From Polynucleobacter yangtzensis (GTDB lineage Bacteria > Pseudomonadota > Gammaproteobacteria > Burkholderiales > Burkholderiaceae): DNA of 64,000 nt. Under the pieces are notes generated by a model that saw only the letters and a program-made list of their open reading frames with translations, was not told the origin of the DNA and searched no databases. Position numbers and translations under genes: made by a program. The stretch covers positions 186,278 to 250,277 of the forward strand of contig NZ_LOJI01000040.1 of the NCBI RefSeq assembly GCF_001595965.1. Reading direction: 5' to 3'. Shown here piece after piece: positions 36,158-45,144 of the stretch; positions within the stretch are counted from its first letter, which is position 1; the number at the start of each line of letters is the position of its first letter.

Positions 36158-37330
36158 CTACTTTAGCTCTAAACGCCAAAGTGAAGTTACTTCTTTAGAG
36201 CGCGCTGCATGTAATGCATCCGTTTGATCAAACGCCTTATGATGCGTTGGCTTGGTATCAACGCGTGCGAGAACTTTTAAGTTTGCTTGCTCAATCCATT
36301 GAAGAAGTTCATCTCTTGATCTCAAACCCAAATGCTCAGCCAAGTCAGACAGAATTAACCAGCCCTCACCGTCATCGAGTAAATGATTCTTTAAGTTACT
36401 CAAAAAGCCTTTTAACATTTGACTCTCGGGGTCATATACCGCGTGCTCGAGAGAAGAACTTGGCCTAGCTGGCAGCCATGGTGGATTGCAAACAATGAGC
36501 GCCGCCTTGCCCGATGGAAACAAATCAGTCTTAAGAACATCTATTTGAGATTGCAAATCTAGACGTTCAATATTTTCTTGTGCACATGCGATTGCTCGTT
36601 CATCTAAATCCGTACAAACAATCTTCTGAATTCCTCGCAAAGCCAATACAACCGCAAGCACACCAGTGCCCGCGCCAATATCAAAAGCAGTTGAATTTTT
36701 CTTGATGGCGGCTGGTAGCGGAGTCTTTAATACCAACTCAATATACTCACCGCGTACAGGCGAGAACACGCCATAGTGCGGATGAATGCGAACCTCTTCA
36801 TCATCTCTAGTAAGAACTTGCACACCCGTTTTGCGCCATTCATGGGCGCTTATGACGCCAAGCAATTCACGAAGGGAAATGACGTAAGGTTCAATCTGCT
36901 CACCATAAGCTTCGAGGCAAGCTTGGGCGACATCTGGAGCACGTCTTAAAGGAATGCTGTGATCTGCATTTACTGGAATTAATACCATCCCCAAAATACG
37001 AGCACGCTGTGATTGGGCAAGGCGGTGAAGATTGAATGTATCCAGCGGGCTTTTGGTTTTCTCTTTTGCCACCCGATTAGCTCTAGAGGATTTCTTGGAA
37101 GGCTTGTCTACTCTTCGCACCAAAGCCTGCAAAAGCTGTCGGGCATTCTGAAAGTCGCCCTTGTATAGCATTGCCGTGCCTTCACAAGCCAAGCGATAAG
37201 CAATATCAGCAGTCAGAGTGTCGTCTGCGATCTGAATCTTTTTATGGGGAGCAATACCATTTTCAGAGTGCCACTTGGCGCTATGTACTTTTCCGCCATC
37301 TTCCCAATGAAGAGTTGTTGATGAGGTCAC
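36158..37330 (-). CDS. Class I SAM-dependent methyltransferase (RsmC/HemK-like)
   Basis: The 390-residue protein begins with GTG at 37330, adjacent to the pirin stop. Its SAM-binding core is at ~215-300: AFDIGAGTGVLAVVLALRG (motif I), CTDLDERAIACAQENIERL, and LIVCNPPWLPARPS, where NPPW is the NPPY-type catalytic motif of N-methyltransferases acting on planar nitrogen (Gln, adenine, guanine). The ~200-residue N-terminal part is unlike HemK and may bind substrate. It could modify rRNA or protein; the target is unknown. Confidence 0.78.
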   Translation of the reverse strand: MTSSTTLHWEDGGKVHSAKWHSENGIAPHKKIQIADDTLTADIAYRLACEGTAMLYKGDFQNARQLLQALVRRVDKPSKKSSRANRVAKEKTKSPLDTFNLHRLAQSQRARILGMVLIPVNADHSIPLRRAPDVAQACLEAYGEQIEPYVISLRELLGVISAHEWRKTGVQVLTRDDEEVRIHPHYGVFSPVRGEYIELVLKTPLPAAIKKNSTAFDIGAGTGVLAVVLALRGIQKIVCTDLDERAIACAQENIERLDLQSQIDVLKTDLFPSGKAALIVCNPPWLPARPSSSLEHAVYDPESQMLKGFLSNLKNHLLDDGEGWLILSDLAEHLGLRSRDELLQWIEQANLKVLARVDTKPTHHKAFDQTDALHAARSKEVTSLWRLELK

Positions 37331-38185
37331 CTAGGAAACCACAAAACGGTTATTTTGATAATCATCAATAGCCTGTTCAATCTCGGTACGGGTATTCATA
37401 ACAAAAGGGCCGTATTGAACGATGGGCTCATGAAGTGGCAAGGCTGCCAAAACAATAAATTGCGCACCAGTAGCGCCTGCTTTCGCCTTTAAACGATCTC
37501 CATCTCCAAGAACAATAGCTGCCTGCTTTGGAACGGATCTCATGGGGCCACCAATTTCTAGATCGCCTTCGTAAACATAAACAAACGCATTGAGCTCTTT
37601 AGGAATGCGGTGCTCAAATTCAGCATTGGACGGCAAATGCACATCCAAAAATAAAGGGGTTGTAGTAATTCCCTGAATCGGACCTTGAATTTCATTTCCT
37701 TCATGGCTATAACCTCCGGCAATGACTTTCACTGAGCCACCACTTTCTAAAACAACCTTAGGAATATCTTCCATCTGAATATCTTTATACCCAGCCGCCT
37801 TCATCTTTTCTTTGGCGGGTAAGTTGATCCACAACTGAAAGCCGCGCATAGCGCCACTCACCTGTTGCGGCATCTCTGAATGAATGATGCCGCGCCCTGC
37901 TGTCATCCACTGCACTCCACCAGTCTTAAGATGGCCTTGATTTCCAAGGTGATCCTCATGCAGCATATGACCTTCTAGCATATAGGTCACCGTCTCAAAC
38001 CCTCGATGCGGGTGGGCTGGAAAGCCTGCCACGTAGTCGTTTGGATCATTTGAAGAAAATTCATCGAGCATCAAAAAAGGGTCTAGCCTCACTTGATTCT
38101 GCCCACCAAGACTACGGCGCAATTTCACACCCGCACCATCAGAGGTGGCAATGCCAGGAATAATGGTTTGAATATTGCGGATCAT
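37331..38185 (-). CDS. Pirin family protein
   Basis: The 284-residue bicupin shows FPAHPHRGFETVTYMLEGHM, HEDHLGNQGHLKTGGVQWM and GRGIIHSEMP, giving the His-His-His-Glu metal site of pirin's N-terminal cupin. The C-terminal cupin includes NAFVYVYEGDLEIGG. Some bacterial pirins are quercetin dioxygenases, others act in redox or transcription control. The gene lies between a carboxymuconolactone decarboxylase-like gene and the methyltransferase, and all three read the same way. Confidence 0.92.
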   Translation of the reverse strand: MIRNIQTIIPGIATSDGAGVKLRRSLGGQNQVRLDPFLMLDEFSSNDPNDYVAGFPAHPHRGFETVTYMLEGHMLHEDHLGNQGHLKTGGVQWMTAGRGIIHSEMPQQVSGAMRGFQLWINLPAKEKMKAAGYKDIQMEDIPKVVLESGGSVKVIAGGYSHEGNEIQGPIQGITTTPLFLDVHLPSNAEFEHRIPKELNAFVYVYEGDLEIGGPMRSVPKQAAIVLGDGDRLKAKAGATGAQFIVLAALPLHEPIVQYGPFVMNTRTEIEQAIDDYQNNRFVVS

Positions 38186-38206
38186 GTTCGAAGTCTTATA
38201 TTTCTT

Positions 38207-38758
38207 TTAAGCGGGTGGATGATCTTCAGGATTGACGTCTAGCGCGATTAAGAAGCGGGACACCATGTTGTAAGCGGCAATGACCGTTACCAACTCTACC
38301 GTATCAGTACTTCCTAACGCCTTTTGTATACGTTTCATCAACTCAGGATCTACCTTGATATTGCGCGTCATCTGAAAAGTGAGTTCAGCAGCATCGTTTT
38401 CTACTGGTGAATACAACTCTTTTGGGAAATTCGGTTGCCCAATGAGGCGCAAGCCTTGCACCTGTTCCTCTGTGCCACCCGCCTTCTTGAAAGGGGGTGC
38501 ATGGTGAAAGAATTCATACTCGGCACCATTGAGCACCGCCACGCCACACATGGCCAATTCACGCAACTTGGGATCTAAAGATAAATTATTCCGAATCTCG
38601 CCAATAAAATGATTCCAGCCTTCTGCAATCGGAATGCTATGCAAGAGCATGCGGTCTAAATTAATAAACTGACCACCACGTCTTTTGCGTATAGCATCTA
38701 CCAACTCAGCTGGTTCAGCCAAATCCATTGGCTGATACGGAATTAAACGTTCTGACAT
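38207..38758 (-). CDS. Carboxymuconolactone decarboxylase family protein
   Basis: The 183-residue all-helical protein has the CMD core LRELAMCGVAVLNGAEYEFF followed by HHAPPFKKAGGTEEQVQGL. The AhpD-type CxxC redox pair is absent, so it is not a thiol peroxidase partner. It is closer to γ-carboxymuconolactone decarboxylase relatives of unknown substrate. It lies 22 bases after a Bug-type binding protein gene on the same strand. Confidence 0.85.
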   Translation of the reverse strand: MSERLIPYQPMDLAEPAELVDAIRKRRGGQFINLDRMLLHSIPIAEGWNHFIGEIRNNLSLDPKLRELAMCGVAVLNGAEYEFFHHAPPFKKAGGTEEQVQGLRLIGQPNFPKELYSPVENDAAELTFQMTRNIKVDPELMKRIQKALGSTDTVELVTVIAAYNMVSRFLIALDVNPEDHPPA

Positions 38759-38780
38759 AAATCTCTCTTATGAATACTGC

Positions 38781-39794
38781 TTACTGAGCAGTTTCTTTAA
38801 TGTTATTTTCAATGACAAACTTACCCCAAATACCAATTTGCTTGCCAATAAACTCTTGCGCAGCTTCAGGTGTGCCACCAACAATTTGAATACCTTGAGC
38901 CTTGAATTTCTCAGCAACAGCTGGAGTTTTTAGCGCCTTGTTTAAAGCCTTATTCATCGCATCCACTACTGCTGGCGGAGTTTTACCAGGAGCTAATACA
39001 GCCCACCATGCAGGCGCACTAAATCCAGGGAAGCCACTCTCAGAAATCGTTGGCACATTAGGCAAGGAGGGTGATCTCTTGGCAGTAGTAATCACCAAAG
39101 GAATAACCCCGCCACTATCGACGTGTGGCTTCACTAAAAATTCTGAGCCTACCGCCAACTCCACCTGACCACCTAAAGCATCTTGCATCAACGGGCCGCC
39201 ACCACGATACGGAATGTGATTCCAATCAAAGCCTGCCTGTTTTGCTAGACGCGCCATTGCCAAATGCCCCAAGCTACCAATGCCGATGGAGCCATAGCTA
39301 AATTGCTTACCTGATTTAGAAAGATCCACCAACTGCTTGAAGCTAGTGATGCCTGATTTTTTACTGGCTACCAACACCATTGGTGAGGTACCAATCAACA
39401 CTACAGGTGCAATATCTTTAATCGTGTCGTAGGGAAGTTTGTCTTTGAGGCTAGGGTTCACACCGTGCGTATCGAAGACCACTGCAAAGGTATAGCCATC
39501 TGCATCAGAACGAGTCATTGCGGACGTGCCAATTACTCCAGAGGCACCACCAATATTCTCAACAATGACGTTTTGCTTGAGCTCTGCCTGCAAAGCGGGT
39601 GCCAGTACCCGGGCAACCTGATCGACTGAGCCGCCTGGAGGGAATACGGCAATCAAACGAATTGGCTTTTGGGTGGGCCAAGCGCCCACTCCCGAGGTTT
39701 GGGCGCATACAAAGCCACTAAAGCCTAAAGTCATTAATGTGCTTAATAAGATGTTTTTAAAGGCTCTTTTGGCCATTTTTGCTAAATCCAGCAT
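38781..39794 (-). CDS. Bug-type (tripartite tricarboxylate transporter family) periplasmic binding protein
   Basis: The 337-residue protein has a signal peptide (TLMTLGFSGFVCA/Q) and the Bug fold: KPIRLIAVFPPGGSVDQVARVLAP, ENIGGASGVIGTSAMTRSDADGY, NHIPYRGGGPLMQDALGGQV, then PNVPTISESGFPGF. These bind carboxylates or related small acids. No TctA/TctB permease is present, so it is an orphan binding protein. GAGGAG precedes the ATG by about 8 bases. It may be co-transcribed with the CMD, pirin and methyltransferase genes. Confidence 0.9.
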   Translation of the reverse strand: MLDLAKMAKRAFKNILLSTLMTLGFSGFVCAQTSGVGAWPTQKPIRLIAVFPPGGSVDQVARVLAPALQAELKQNVIVENIGGASGVIGTSAMTRSDADGYTFAVVFDTHGVNPSLKDKLPYDTIKDIAPVVLIGTSPMVLVASKKSGITSFKQLVDLSKSGKQFSYGSIGIGSLGHLAMARLAKQAGFDWNHIPYRGGGPLMQDALGGQVELAVGSEFLVKPHVDSGGVIPLVITTAKRSPSLPNVPTISESGFPGFSAPAWWAVLAPGKTPPAVVDAMNKALNKALKTPAVAEKFKAQGIQIVGGTPEAAQEFIGKQIGIWGKFVIENNIKETAQ

Positions 39795-39882
39795 GGATTT
39801 CTCTCCTCTAAATAAGACCTCAAGGTTAACACCCCTGCAGCCTATTTGCTCGATAATGGTGGGGTAGCTAAGTGAGAGAAAA

Positions 39883-40665
39883 ATGAAGTCGATTCTAAAT
39901 ATTGCAGCCTATTTATTTGTCAGCCTAGATGGCTTACCAGAGCTTCGCGCCAAGATGCTCGATGAATGCAATGCACACCAACTGAAAGGCACCATCTTAT
40001 TAACTGGCGAGGGGATCAATATGTTCCTTGCTGGTAAAGCTGACGCACTTCGTGGGTTTTTAGACTGGTTGCGTCTTGATCCTCGCTTTACACCTCTACA
40101 AGCAAAAGAGAGCTGGTCTGAAGAACAACCTTTTAAAAAGATGTTGATCAAGCTGAAAAATGAAATTATTCGCATGAACCATCCAGCCATTCGGCCAGAA
40201 GAAGGTCGTGCCAACTTCATTAGCCCTAAAAAATTACAAGAGTGGTTAGATCGCGGCACCGATGATCTGGGTCGCCCAGTCGTCATGGTAGATACACGTA
40301 ATGCCTTTGAAGTTGACTACGGCACTTTTGAGAATGCCCTGCATTTCAATATCGAAAAATTTACAGAATTTCCTGCGGCTATTTCCGCTCATAAAGATGA
40401 GCTTGCTGATAAGACCTTAGTTAGCTTTTGCACTGGCGGAATTCGCTGTGAAAAATCTGGTCTCTATATGCGAGAGATTGGTATGCAACATAGCTACCAA
40501 TTAGAGGGCGGAATACTCAAGTACTTTGAAGAAGTGGGATCCGCCCACTATCAAGGCAGCTGCTTTGTTTTTGATGAGCGCGAAGCACTTGAACCTAATT
40601 TAGACTCCATTCCTATAGAGAATTCCATTCGTAAAAAACTGCGGATGAACTCTTCCACAGATTAA
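39883..40665 (+). CDS. trhO: tRNA uridine(34) hydroxylase / rhodanese-like protein
   Basis: The 260-residue protein has an N-terminal UPF0176 domain (NIAAYLFVSLDGLPELRAKM, LTGEGINMFLAGKADAL) and a rhodanese domain with VDTRNAFEVDYGTFENA and the active loop FCTGGIRCEKSGLYM. TrhO makes 5-hydroxyuridine at tRNA position 34. E. coli TrhO is ~350 residues with a Cys-rich C-terminus; here that tail is largely missing, leaving ~30 residues after the rhodanese core. A related short form of this family is therefore likely. Confidence 0.83.
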   Translation: MKSILNIAAYLFVSLDGLPELRAKMLDECNAHQLKGTILLTGEGINMFLAGKADALRGFLDWLRLDPRFTPLQAKESWSEEQPFKKMLIKLKNEIIRMNHPAIRPEEGRANFISPKKLQEWLDRGTDDLGRPVVMVDTRNAFEVDYGTFENALHFNIEKFTEFPAAISAHKDELADKTLVSFCTGGIRCEKSGLYMREIGMQHSYQLEGGILKYFEEVGSAHYQGSCFVFDEREALEPNLDSIPIENSIRKKLRMNSSTD

Positions 40666-40688
40666 CCCACTGAAAGCATTATTCATTC

Positions 40689-41666
40689 ATGACCTCATTA
40701 CCTAATATCGTTGTTCTCGGAGACTATGAGCGCGCACTACGCCGCTTTTCTAATTGGGACAAGTTAGATCAACAAGCCAAGCTGACTATTCATCACGAGC
40801 CCTTACGAGATGAAGCACTCTATGAAGCTGTTAAAGATGCCGATGCGATTGCTATCGTCAGGGATCGATCGCCTTTTAATGAAGCCATGATTGCGCGCCT
40901 GCCAAAGCTTAAGTTTTTAATGTTCACTGGTGAACGCAATGGCACTCTGGAAGCATCCGCTTTAGTTTCCAGAAATATCCCCATGGCATGCACTCCTGGC
41001 GGCCCTTCTAAAGAAACTACAGCTGAACTGACTTGGGCATTAATTTTGGGCGCATCTAAGCGTTTGATTGAAGAAAATAAATTGATTGCGTCTGGCGGCT
41101 GGCGTGATGCCATGTCCGTTTTACCCATGCTCTCAGGTGAACGTTTAGGCATCATGGGTTTGGGAGCCATCGGCAGCCGAGTGGCTCGTGTTGGCGCCGC
41201 ATTTGGCATGGAAGTGGTAGCTTGGAGTCCGCGCATGACTCCAGAACGTGCGGCGGCTGAAAATGCAAAAGCAGTGAGTCTTGATGAGCTTTTGAAAACA
41301 TCCAAAGTGGTATCCATGCATTTAGTTGCGGGTCCAGGAACCAAGGGTCTCATTAGCGCAGATCAATTAGCACTCATGCGTCCAGATTCCATTTTGATAA
41401 ATACCTCACGCTCAGCGCTGATCAACATGTCGGATTTACAAACAGCGTTAGCAGCGGGCAGACCAGGTCAAGCTGCAGTAGATGTTTTTGATATTGAACC
41501 CCTCCCAGAAAAAGATGTGTTACGTAACACTCCAAATTTACTAGTCACACCTCATCTTGGATTTATTGCTGAACCTATTTTTGCCACCTTCTCAAAAGGA
41601 ATCACTGAGACTCTGGAAGCGTGGCTAGAAAATAAGCCTGTGCCGCATCCATTTAAGCCACAGTAG
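40689..41666 (+). CDS. D-2-hydroxyacid dehydrogenase
   Basis: The 325-residue NAD(P)-dependent enzyme has the Rossmann motif LGIMGLGAIGSRVARVGAAF, INTSRSALINMSD with the catalytic Arg, DVFDIEPLPEKD with the catalytic Glu and LVTPHLGF with the catalytic His. It belongs to the D-3-phosphoglycerate/glyoxylate/hydroxypyruvate reductase superfamily. The usual NTARG is SRSAL here, indicating a divergent subgroup. The substrate is unknown. It lies 23 bp after trhO and 19 bp before the chromate transporter genes. Confidence 0.85.
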   Translation: MTSLPNIVVLGDYERALRRFSNWDKLDQQAKLTIHHEPLRDEALYEAVKDADAIAIVRDRSPFNEAMIARLPKLKFLMFTGERNGTLEASALVSRNIPMACTPGGPSKETTAELTWALILGASKRLIEENKLIASGGWRDAMSVLPMLSGERLGIMGLGAIGSRVARVGAAFGMEVVAWSPRMTPERAAAENAKAVSLDELLKTSKVVSMHLVAGPGTKGLISADQLALMRPDSILINTSRSALINMSDLQTALAAGRPGQAAVDVFDIEPLPEKDVLRNTPNLLVTPHLGFIAEPIFATFSKGITETLEAWLENKPVPHPFKPQ

Positions 41667-41685
41667 GCTTTACTAGTTAACAATC

Positions 41686-42231
41686 ATGCAGCAAAAAACA
41701 CTGACTCCAAAACAGCTATTTATTGGCTTTAGCAAGATTGGCATGTCTGGGTTTGGCGGTGTACTTCCTTGGGCAAGGCGGACTCTGGTTGAGCGTGAAA
41801 AAATTCTGACCTCAGAAGAATTTAGCGCCATCCTAGGAATATGCCAAATCGTTCCAGGTCCAAACGTTGTGAATCTAGCTGTCTGTGTTGGATCTCGCTT
41901 TGGTGGTGCTAGAGGAGCTGTCGCAGCCGTTCTTGGACTCACACTTGGGCCGATAGCGATTGTGATGCTCTTAGCAACTCTGTATGAGCACTATAGCCAC
42001 CTTGATACTGTCCAAGGAATTTTGCGGGGCATATCTGCGGTAGGTGTTGGGCTGATTGCCTCTACTGGTTTTAAGATGCTACGCGATGAGTTTCAGTATC
42101 CGGCGATGTTATTAGTTGTTTTGATCACCATCCTGGCGGCTACCTATTTTCATTTAGGCTTGGGCTGGGTAGTTTTAACAGCATCGCCATTGGCTATTTT
42201 CTTGGCGCGCAAAAAGGCTCTCAGAATATGA
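41686..42231 (+). CDS. Chromate transporter, N-terminal-type half
   Basis: The 181-residue membrane protein has the CHR-domain motif FSKIGMSGFGGVLPWARRTLV and FSAILGICQIVPGPNVVNLAV, with several hydrophobic helices. CHR transporters are either long (two fused domains) or split pairs; here two short genes overlap by four bases (ATGA) and likely form a heterodimer. Some export chromate, while others are of unknown anion specificity. Confidence 0.88.
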   Translation: MQQKTLTPKQLFIGFSKIGMSGFGGVLPWARRTLVEREKILTSEEFSAILGICQIVPGPNVVNLAVCVGSRFGGARGAVAAVLGLTLGPIAIVMLLATLYEHYSHLDTVQGILRGISAVGVGLIASTGFKMLRDEFQYPAMLLVVLITILAATYFHLGLGWVVLTASPLAIFLARKKALRI

Positions 42232-42749
42232 GCATGCTCTTAAGTTTATTTCTGAAGCTATCTGTGTTTTCCATGATTGCATTTGGTGGAGTCAATGCAC
42301 TTTTACCAGAACTATTAAATTTGGCAGTCAATCAAGAGCAGTGGATAGACCTGCAAACATTTTCCGATTATTTTGCTATAGCCCAGGCTGCGCCAGGACC
42401 CAACTTTATGACAGTGACCTTGTTGGGTTGGCACATCTACGGCATCATTGGCGCACTGGTAGCCACCTTTGCCATAGTATGGCCCTCTTCTGTCTTGATC
42501 TTTTTCTTACAGCGCTTCATCTTGGGCATCAAAGATCCCGTTAAAAAGAAATCGATTCAATATGCAGCAGCAGCATTGGCAATTGGGCTAGTTCTATCTT
42601 CCGCATGGGAGATCGCCTTGCAAATTAACCACGGGGTTGCTGCATATCTCTTGACCATTACCACTATCGGACTGACTTTATTTACTCGCTGGCATCCCCT
42701 CTACTTAATTGCTATGGGTGGAGTATTGGGTGTGCTGGGATTTATTTAA
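42228..42749 (+). CDS. Chromate transporter, C-terminal-type half
   Basis: The 173-residue partner has FLKLSVFSMIAFGGVNALLP and FSDYFAIAQAAPGPNFM, matching the CHR PGPN motif, plus membrane helices near residues 50-75, 100-120 and 125-170. It overlaps the first half by ATGA and so is coupled to it. A Bug binding protein gene begins 17 bp downstream after an AAGGA site. Confidence 0.88.
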   Translation: MSMLLSLFLKLSVFSMIAFGGVNALLPELLNLAVNQEQWIDLQTFSDYFAIAQAAPGPNFMTVTLLGWHIYGIIGALVATFAIVWPSSVLIFFLQRFILGIKDPVKKKSIQYAAAALAIGLVLSSAWEIALQINHGVAAYLLTITTIGLTLFTRWHPLYLIAMGGVLGVLGFI

Positions 42750-42766
42750 TTACCCCAAGGAAAAAT

Positions 42767-43744
42767 ATGAGAATCATTTCAAATATTTCTGCTTTCCTGC
42801 TGTGTTTATTTACTGTTTTCTCAAGCCCTATATTTGCTCAAAGCAATTACCCCAACAAGCCGATCAACCTTATTGTTCCCTACGGCGCAGGCGGAAGTGC
42901 AGATTCGAGAAGTCGTCAGCTTGGTCAAAAGATGAGTCTGATCCTCAAGCAACCTATTGTGATTGATAACAAACCAGGTGCCGGTGGGAATATTGGCACT
43001 GAGGCTATCGTGCGTGCAGCTCCTGACGGATACACCATCGGCATGGGTAACTTTGCGCCAATGGCTGTGAACAAAACCCTCTTCGGCAATTTGCGCTATG
43101 ACCCCGAGATCGATTTAACTCCCATCATCCTAGTGGAAAAAGGTCCCTTGGTTTTGGTGGTTAATCCCAACTCCCCCTTTAAAACAGTCCAAGATATTGT
43201 TGTTGCAGCAAAAGCAAAGCCGGGTGTTCTCACATTTTCCTCGGGCGGCATTGGCGGAAGTCATCAACTTTCTGCAGAGCTGTTTGAGCTGAACGCAGGC
43301 ATTCAGATGATTCACGTACCTTACAAGAGTGGATCTGCCGCATTGACTGATCTAATGGCCGGCAACGTTGATCTGATGTTTGATCAAATGTATTCAGCGG
43401 TTCCAAGTATTAAGGCGGACAAGATTCGGCCACTCGCCATTACTAGCAAAAAGCGCTCACCCTTACTTCCGAATGTTCCTAGCTTTGTTGAGTTGGGCTA
43501 CCCAAAAGTAGAGGTTCTAAACTGGCAAGGTCTCATCGCGCCCAAAGGAACACCCAAAGCCATTATTGACAAGCTCAATGCTGCCGCAAATGAAGCACTC
43601 AAAGATCCTCAGCTACGTGAACTGATGCTCGCACAAGGTAATGAGATTGGCGGGGGAAGCCCCGCAGAATTTGCTGCTCTCGTTAAATCTGAAGCAAGCA
43701 AATGGAGCGCAGTAGTGAAAAGCGCGAACATCAAGCCAGAGTAA
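42767..43744 (+). CDS. Bug-type periplasmic binding protein (second)
   Basis: The 325-residue protein has a signal peptide ending PIFA/Q and typical Bug segments: KPINLIVPYGAGGSADSRSRQL, NKPGAGGNIGTEAIVRAAPDGY, HVPYKSGSAALTDLMAGNVDLM and LPNVPSFVELGYP. Like the protein at 38781, it has no adjacent TctAB permease, so it may use a shared permease encoded elsewhere or have a sensory role. It sits after the chromate transporter pair, and a strong terminator follows. Confidence 0.9.
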   Translation: MRIISNISAFLLCLFTVFSSPIFAQSNYPNKPINLIVPYGAGGSADSRSRQLGQKMSLILKQPIVIDNKPGAGGNIGTEAIVRAAPDGYTIGMGNFAPMAVNKTLFGNLRYDPEIDLTPIILVEKGPLVLVVNPNSPFKTVQDIVVAAKAKPGVLTFSSGGIGGSHQLSAELFELNAGIQMIHVPYKSGSAALTDLMAGNVDLMFDQMYSAVPSIKADKIRPLAITSKKRSPLLPNVPSFVELGYPKVEVLNWQGLIAPKGTPKAIIDKLNAAANEALKDPQLRELMLAQGNEIGGGSPAEFAALVKSEASKWSAVVKSANIKPE

Positions 43745-43762
43745 AGAACATTGATAAACATT

Positions 43763-43790
43763 AAAGGGGCTTGAAGCCCCTTTATTTATT
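43763..43790. terminator. Bidirectional terminator
   Basis: AAAGGGGC and GCCCCTTT form an 8-bp stem around TTGAA, followed by ATTTATTT. It lies between the second Bug gene and the convergent crcB. Confidence 0.87.
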
Positions 43791-44163
43791 TAAGCGCTTG
43801 GTAAGTCAGGATACCTAAGAAGGTAAGGACGAGTGAACCAACCAAATTCAGAAGAGCGGTACCTAAGGCCCATGTAAATTCACCGCGCTGCATAAAGCCA
43901 ACTACTTCAGCAGAAAAACTAGAGAAAGTAGTCAGACCCCCTAAGAAACCCGTTACAACTAAAAGCTTCCACTCAGGAGATAGGTGTGGGTTATTGCCAA
44001 AAAAAGCTACTGCAACCCCTATCAAATAACCACCAACCATATTAGAGATAAAAGTCCCTAAAGGCAGAGCAGCTCCAGCACCAACAGTTAGAAAATTAAA
44101 AGACGCTCTCAATAAAGCCCCTAAACCGGCGCCAACGAAAATTGCAAAGATTGATAGCCACAT
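43786..44163 (-). CDS. crcB: Fluoride efflux channel CrcB/Fluc
   Basis: The 125-residue four-helix protein has FVGAGLGALLRASFNFL, FISNMVGGYLIGVAVAFF and GFLGGLTTFSSFSAEV, the Fluc signature with the Phe-Ser track. It forms a dual-topology dimer exporting fluoride. No fluoride riboswitch could be seen, since the upstream dioxygenase gene lies only 10 bp away. It is last in an operon with the dioxygenase-like gene and two very small genes. Confidence 0.95.
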   Translation of the reverse strand: MWLSIFAIFVGAGLGALLRASFNFLTVGAGAALPLGTFISNMVGGYLIGVAVAFFGNNPHLSPEWKLLVVTGFLGGLTTFSSFSAEVVGFMQRGEFTWALGTALLNLVGSLVLTFLGILTYQALK

Positions 44164-44173
44164 AGTCTGTTCT

Positions 44174-44953
44174 TTATTGAATAGAGAAACCCAACATGCT
44201 AATTGAACTCATCTCGATGCCATCAGTATAGATTTTTACTTGCTCACCCTCTTCTTGTAAAGCTAAGGTATAGAGGGCAGGCCAATAATGTTCAGGGGTC
44301 GGTATCGACATATGAGCAGCATCACCATAGCGCTCCCAATCGATCAAAGACTCATGGTGATTAGCGCGTATCTCCGAGACGAAAAAATCATTGAAGTCTT
44401 TTGCCCAAGGATATGGCTGAGCATCCTCTTGCCAATGAATTGTGCGCAAGTTATGCACCACATTGCCGCTCGACAAAATGAGAATATTTTCATCACGTAA
44501 TGGGCGCAACTGCTTAGCCAACTCGTAATGCTCCCGCGCTGACTTTGATCCGTCTAGACTCAACTGCACCACCGGTACATCAGCCTCAGGGTACAGATAC
44601 TTCAGGACTGACCATGCACCATGGTCAATACCCCATTCGTTTTCTTCAAGCACTACCGGAACATTCAATAACTCTTGCACGCGGTCTGCTAATGCAGGAC
44701 TGCCTGGCGCAGGATATTGAATATCAAAAAGGGCTTGCGGAAATCCACCGAAGTCGTGAATTGTTTTAGGTTTGGACATTGCGGTAACCCATACCCCGCG
44801 AGTTACCCAATGAGCCGAGATTACCAATATGGCATCTGGGCGTTTGAATGTTTTTCCTAGAGCAGACCAGGCCGCTGTAAAGCGGTTGGGCTCTATGGCA
44901 TACATCGGACTGCCATGGCCAGCAAATACTGCAGGTTGGCGATGGCTAGTCAT
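44174..44953 (-). CDS. Class III extradiol dioxygenase-like protein (DODA/YgiD type)
   Basis: The 259-residue protein has VFAGHGSPMYAI, ILVISAHWVTRG, WGIDHGAWSVLKYLYPEADVPVVQL and ILSSGNVVHNLR. These supply the His residues of the non-haem metal site in the DODA subgroup of LigB-like dioxygenases. E. coli YgiD is a related DOPA extradiol dioxygenase; the physiological substrate is usually unknown. It lies between a 45-aa membrane protein (9-bp gap) and crcB (10-bp gap). Confidence 0.9.
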   Translation of the reverse strand: MTSHRQPAVFAGHGSPMYAIEPNRFTAAWSALGKTFKRPDAILVISAHWVTRGVWVTAMSKPKTIHDFGGFPQALFDIQYPAPGSPALADRVQELLNVPVVLEENEWGIDHGAWSVLKYLYPEADVPVVQLSLDGSKSAREHYELAKQLRPLRDENILILSSGNVVHNLRTIHWQEDAQPYPWAKDFNDFFVSEIRANHHESLIDWERYGDAAHMSIPTPEHYWPALYTLALQEEGEQVKIYTDGIEMSSISMLGFSIQ

Positions 44954-44962
44954 TAATGCAGA

Positions 44963-45100
44963 TTAACCGAATACGTAACCTGTATGTGCTGCAACCAAAG
45001 CAAACAAAATAGCCAAGCTAGTAGCGGCGCCCAACATCACGATCAATGTAATGATCTTTTTGTTGATTTCTTCTTTTGATTCGTTATGCCATTCGTTCAT
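44963..45100 (-). CDS. Small single-pass membrane protein (45 aa), unknown
   Basis: The frame starts at ATG 45100 with AGAGGA about six bases upstream. The product reads MNEWHNESKEEINKK, then a hydrophobic helix (IITLIVMLGAATSLAILFAL), ending VAAHTGYVFG. A charged N-terminus and one membrane helix are evident. I recognise no family. It is 9 bp upstream of the dioxygenase gene and 44 bp downstream of another very small gene, so all probably share one transcript. The good ribosome binding site and tight packing argue that it is real. Confidence 0.65.
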   Translation of the reverse strand: MNEWHNESKEEINKKIITLIVMLGAATSLAILFALVAAHTGYVFG

Positions 45101-45144
45101 GCTAAATCCTCTGTAAACACATTAATGAGTGGGGTAATTATCCA

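Noticed and set aside
40820-41353. 177-residue frame antisense to the D-2-hydroxyacid dehydrogenase
   Set aside because: The plus-strand frame has all catalytic motifs; the antisense product has none.
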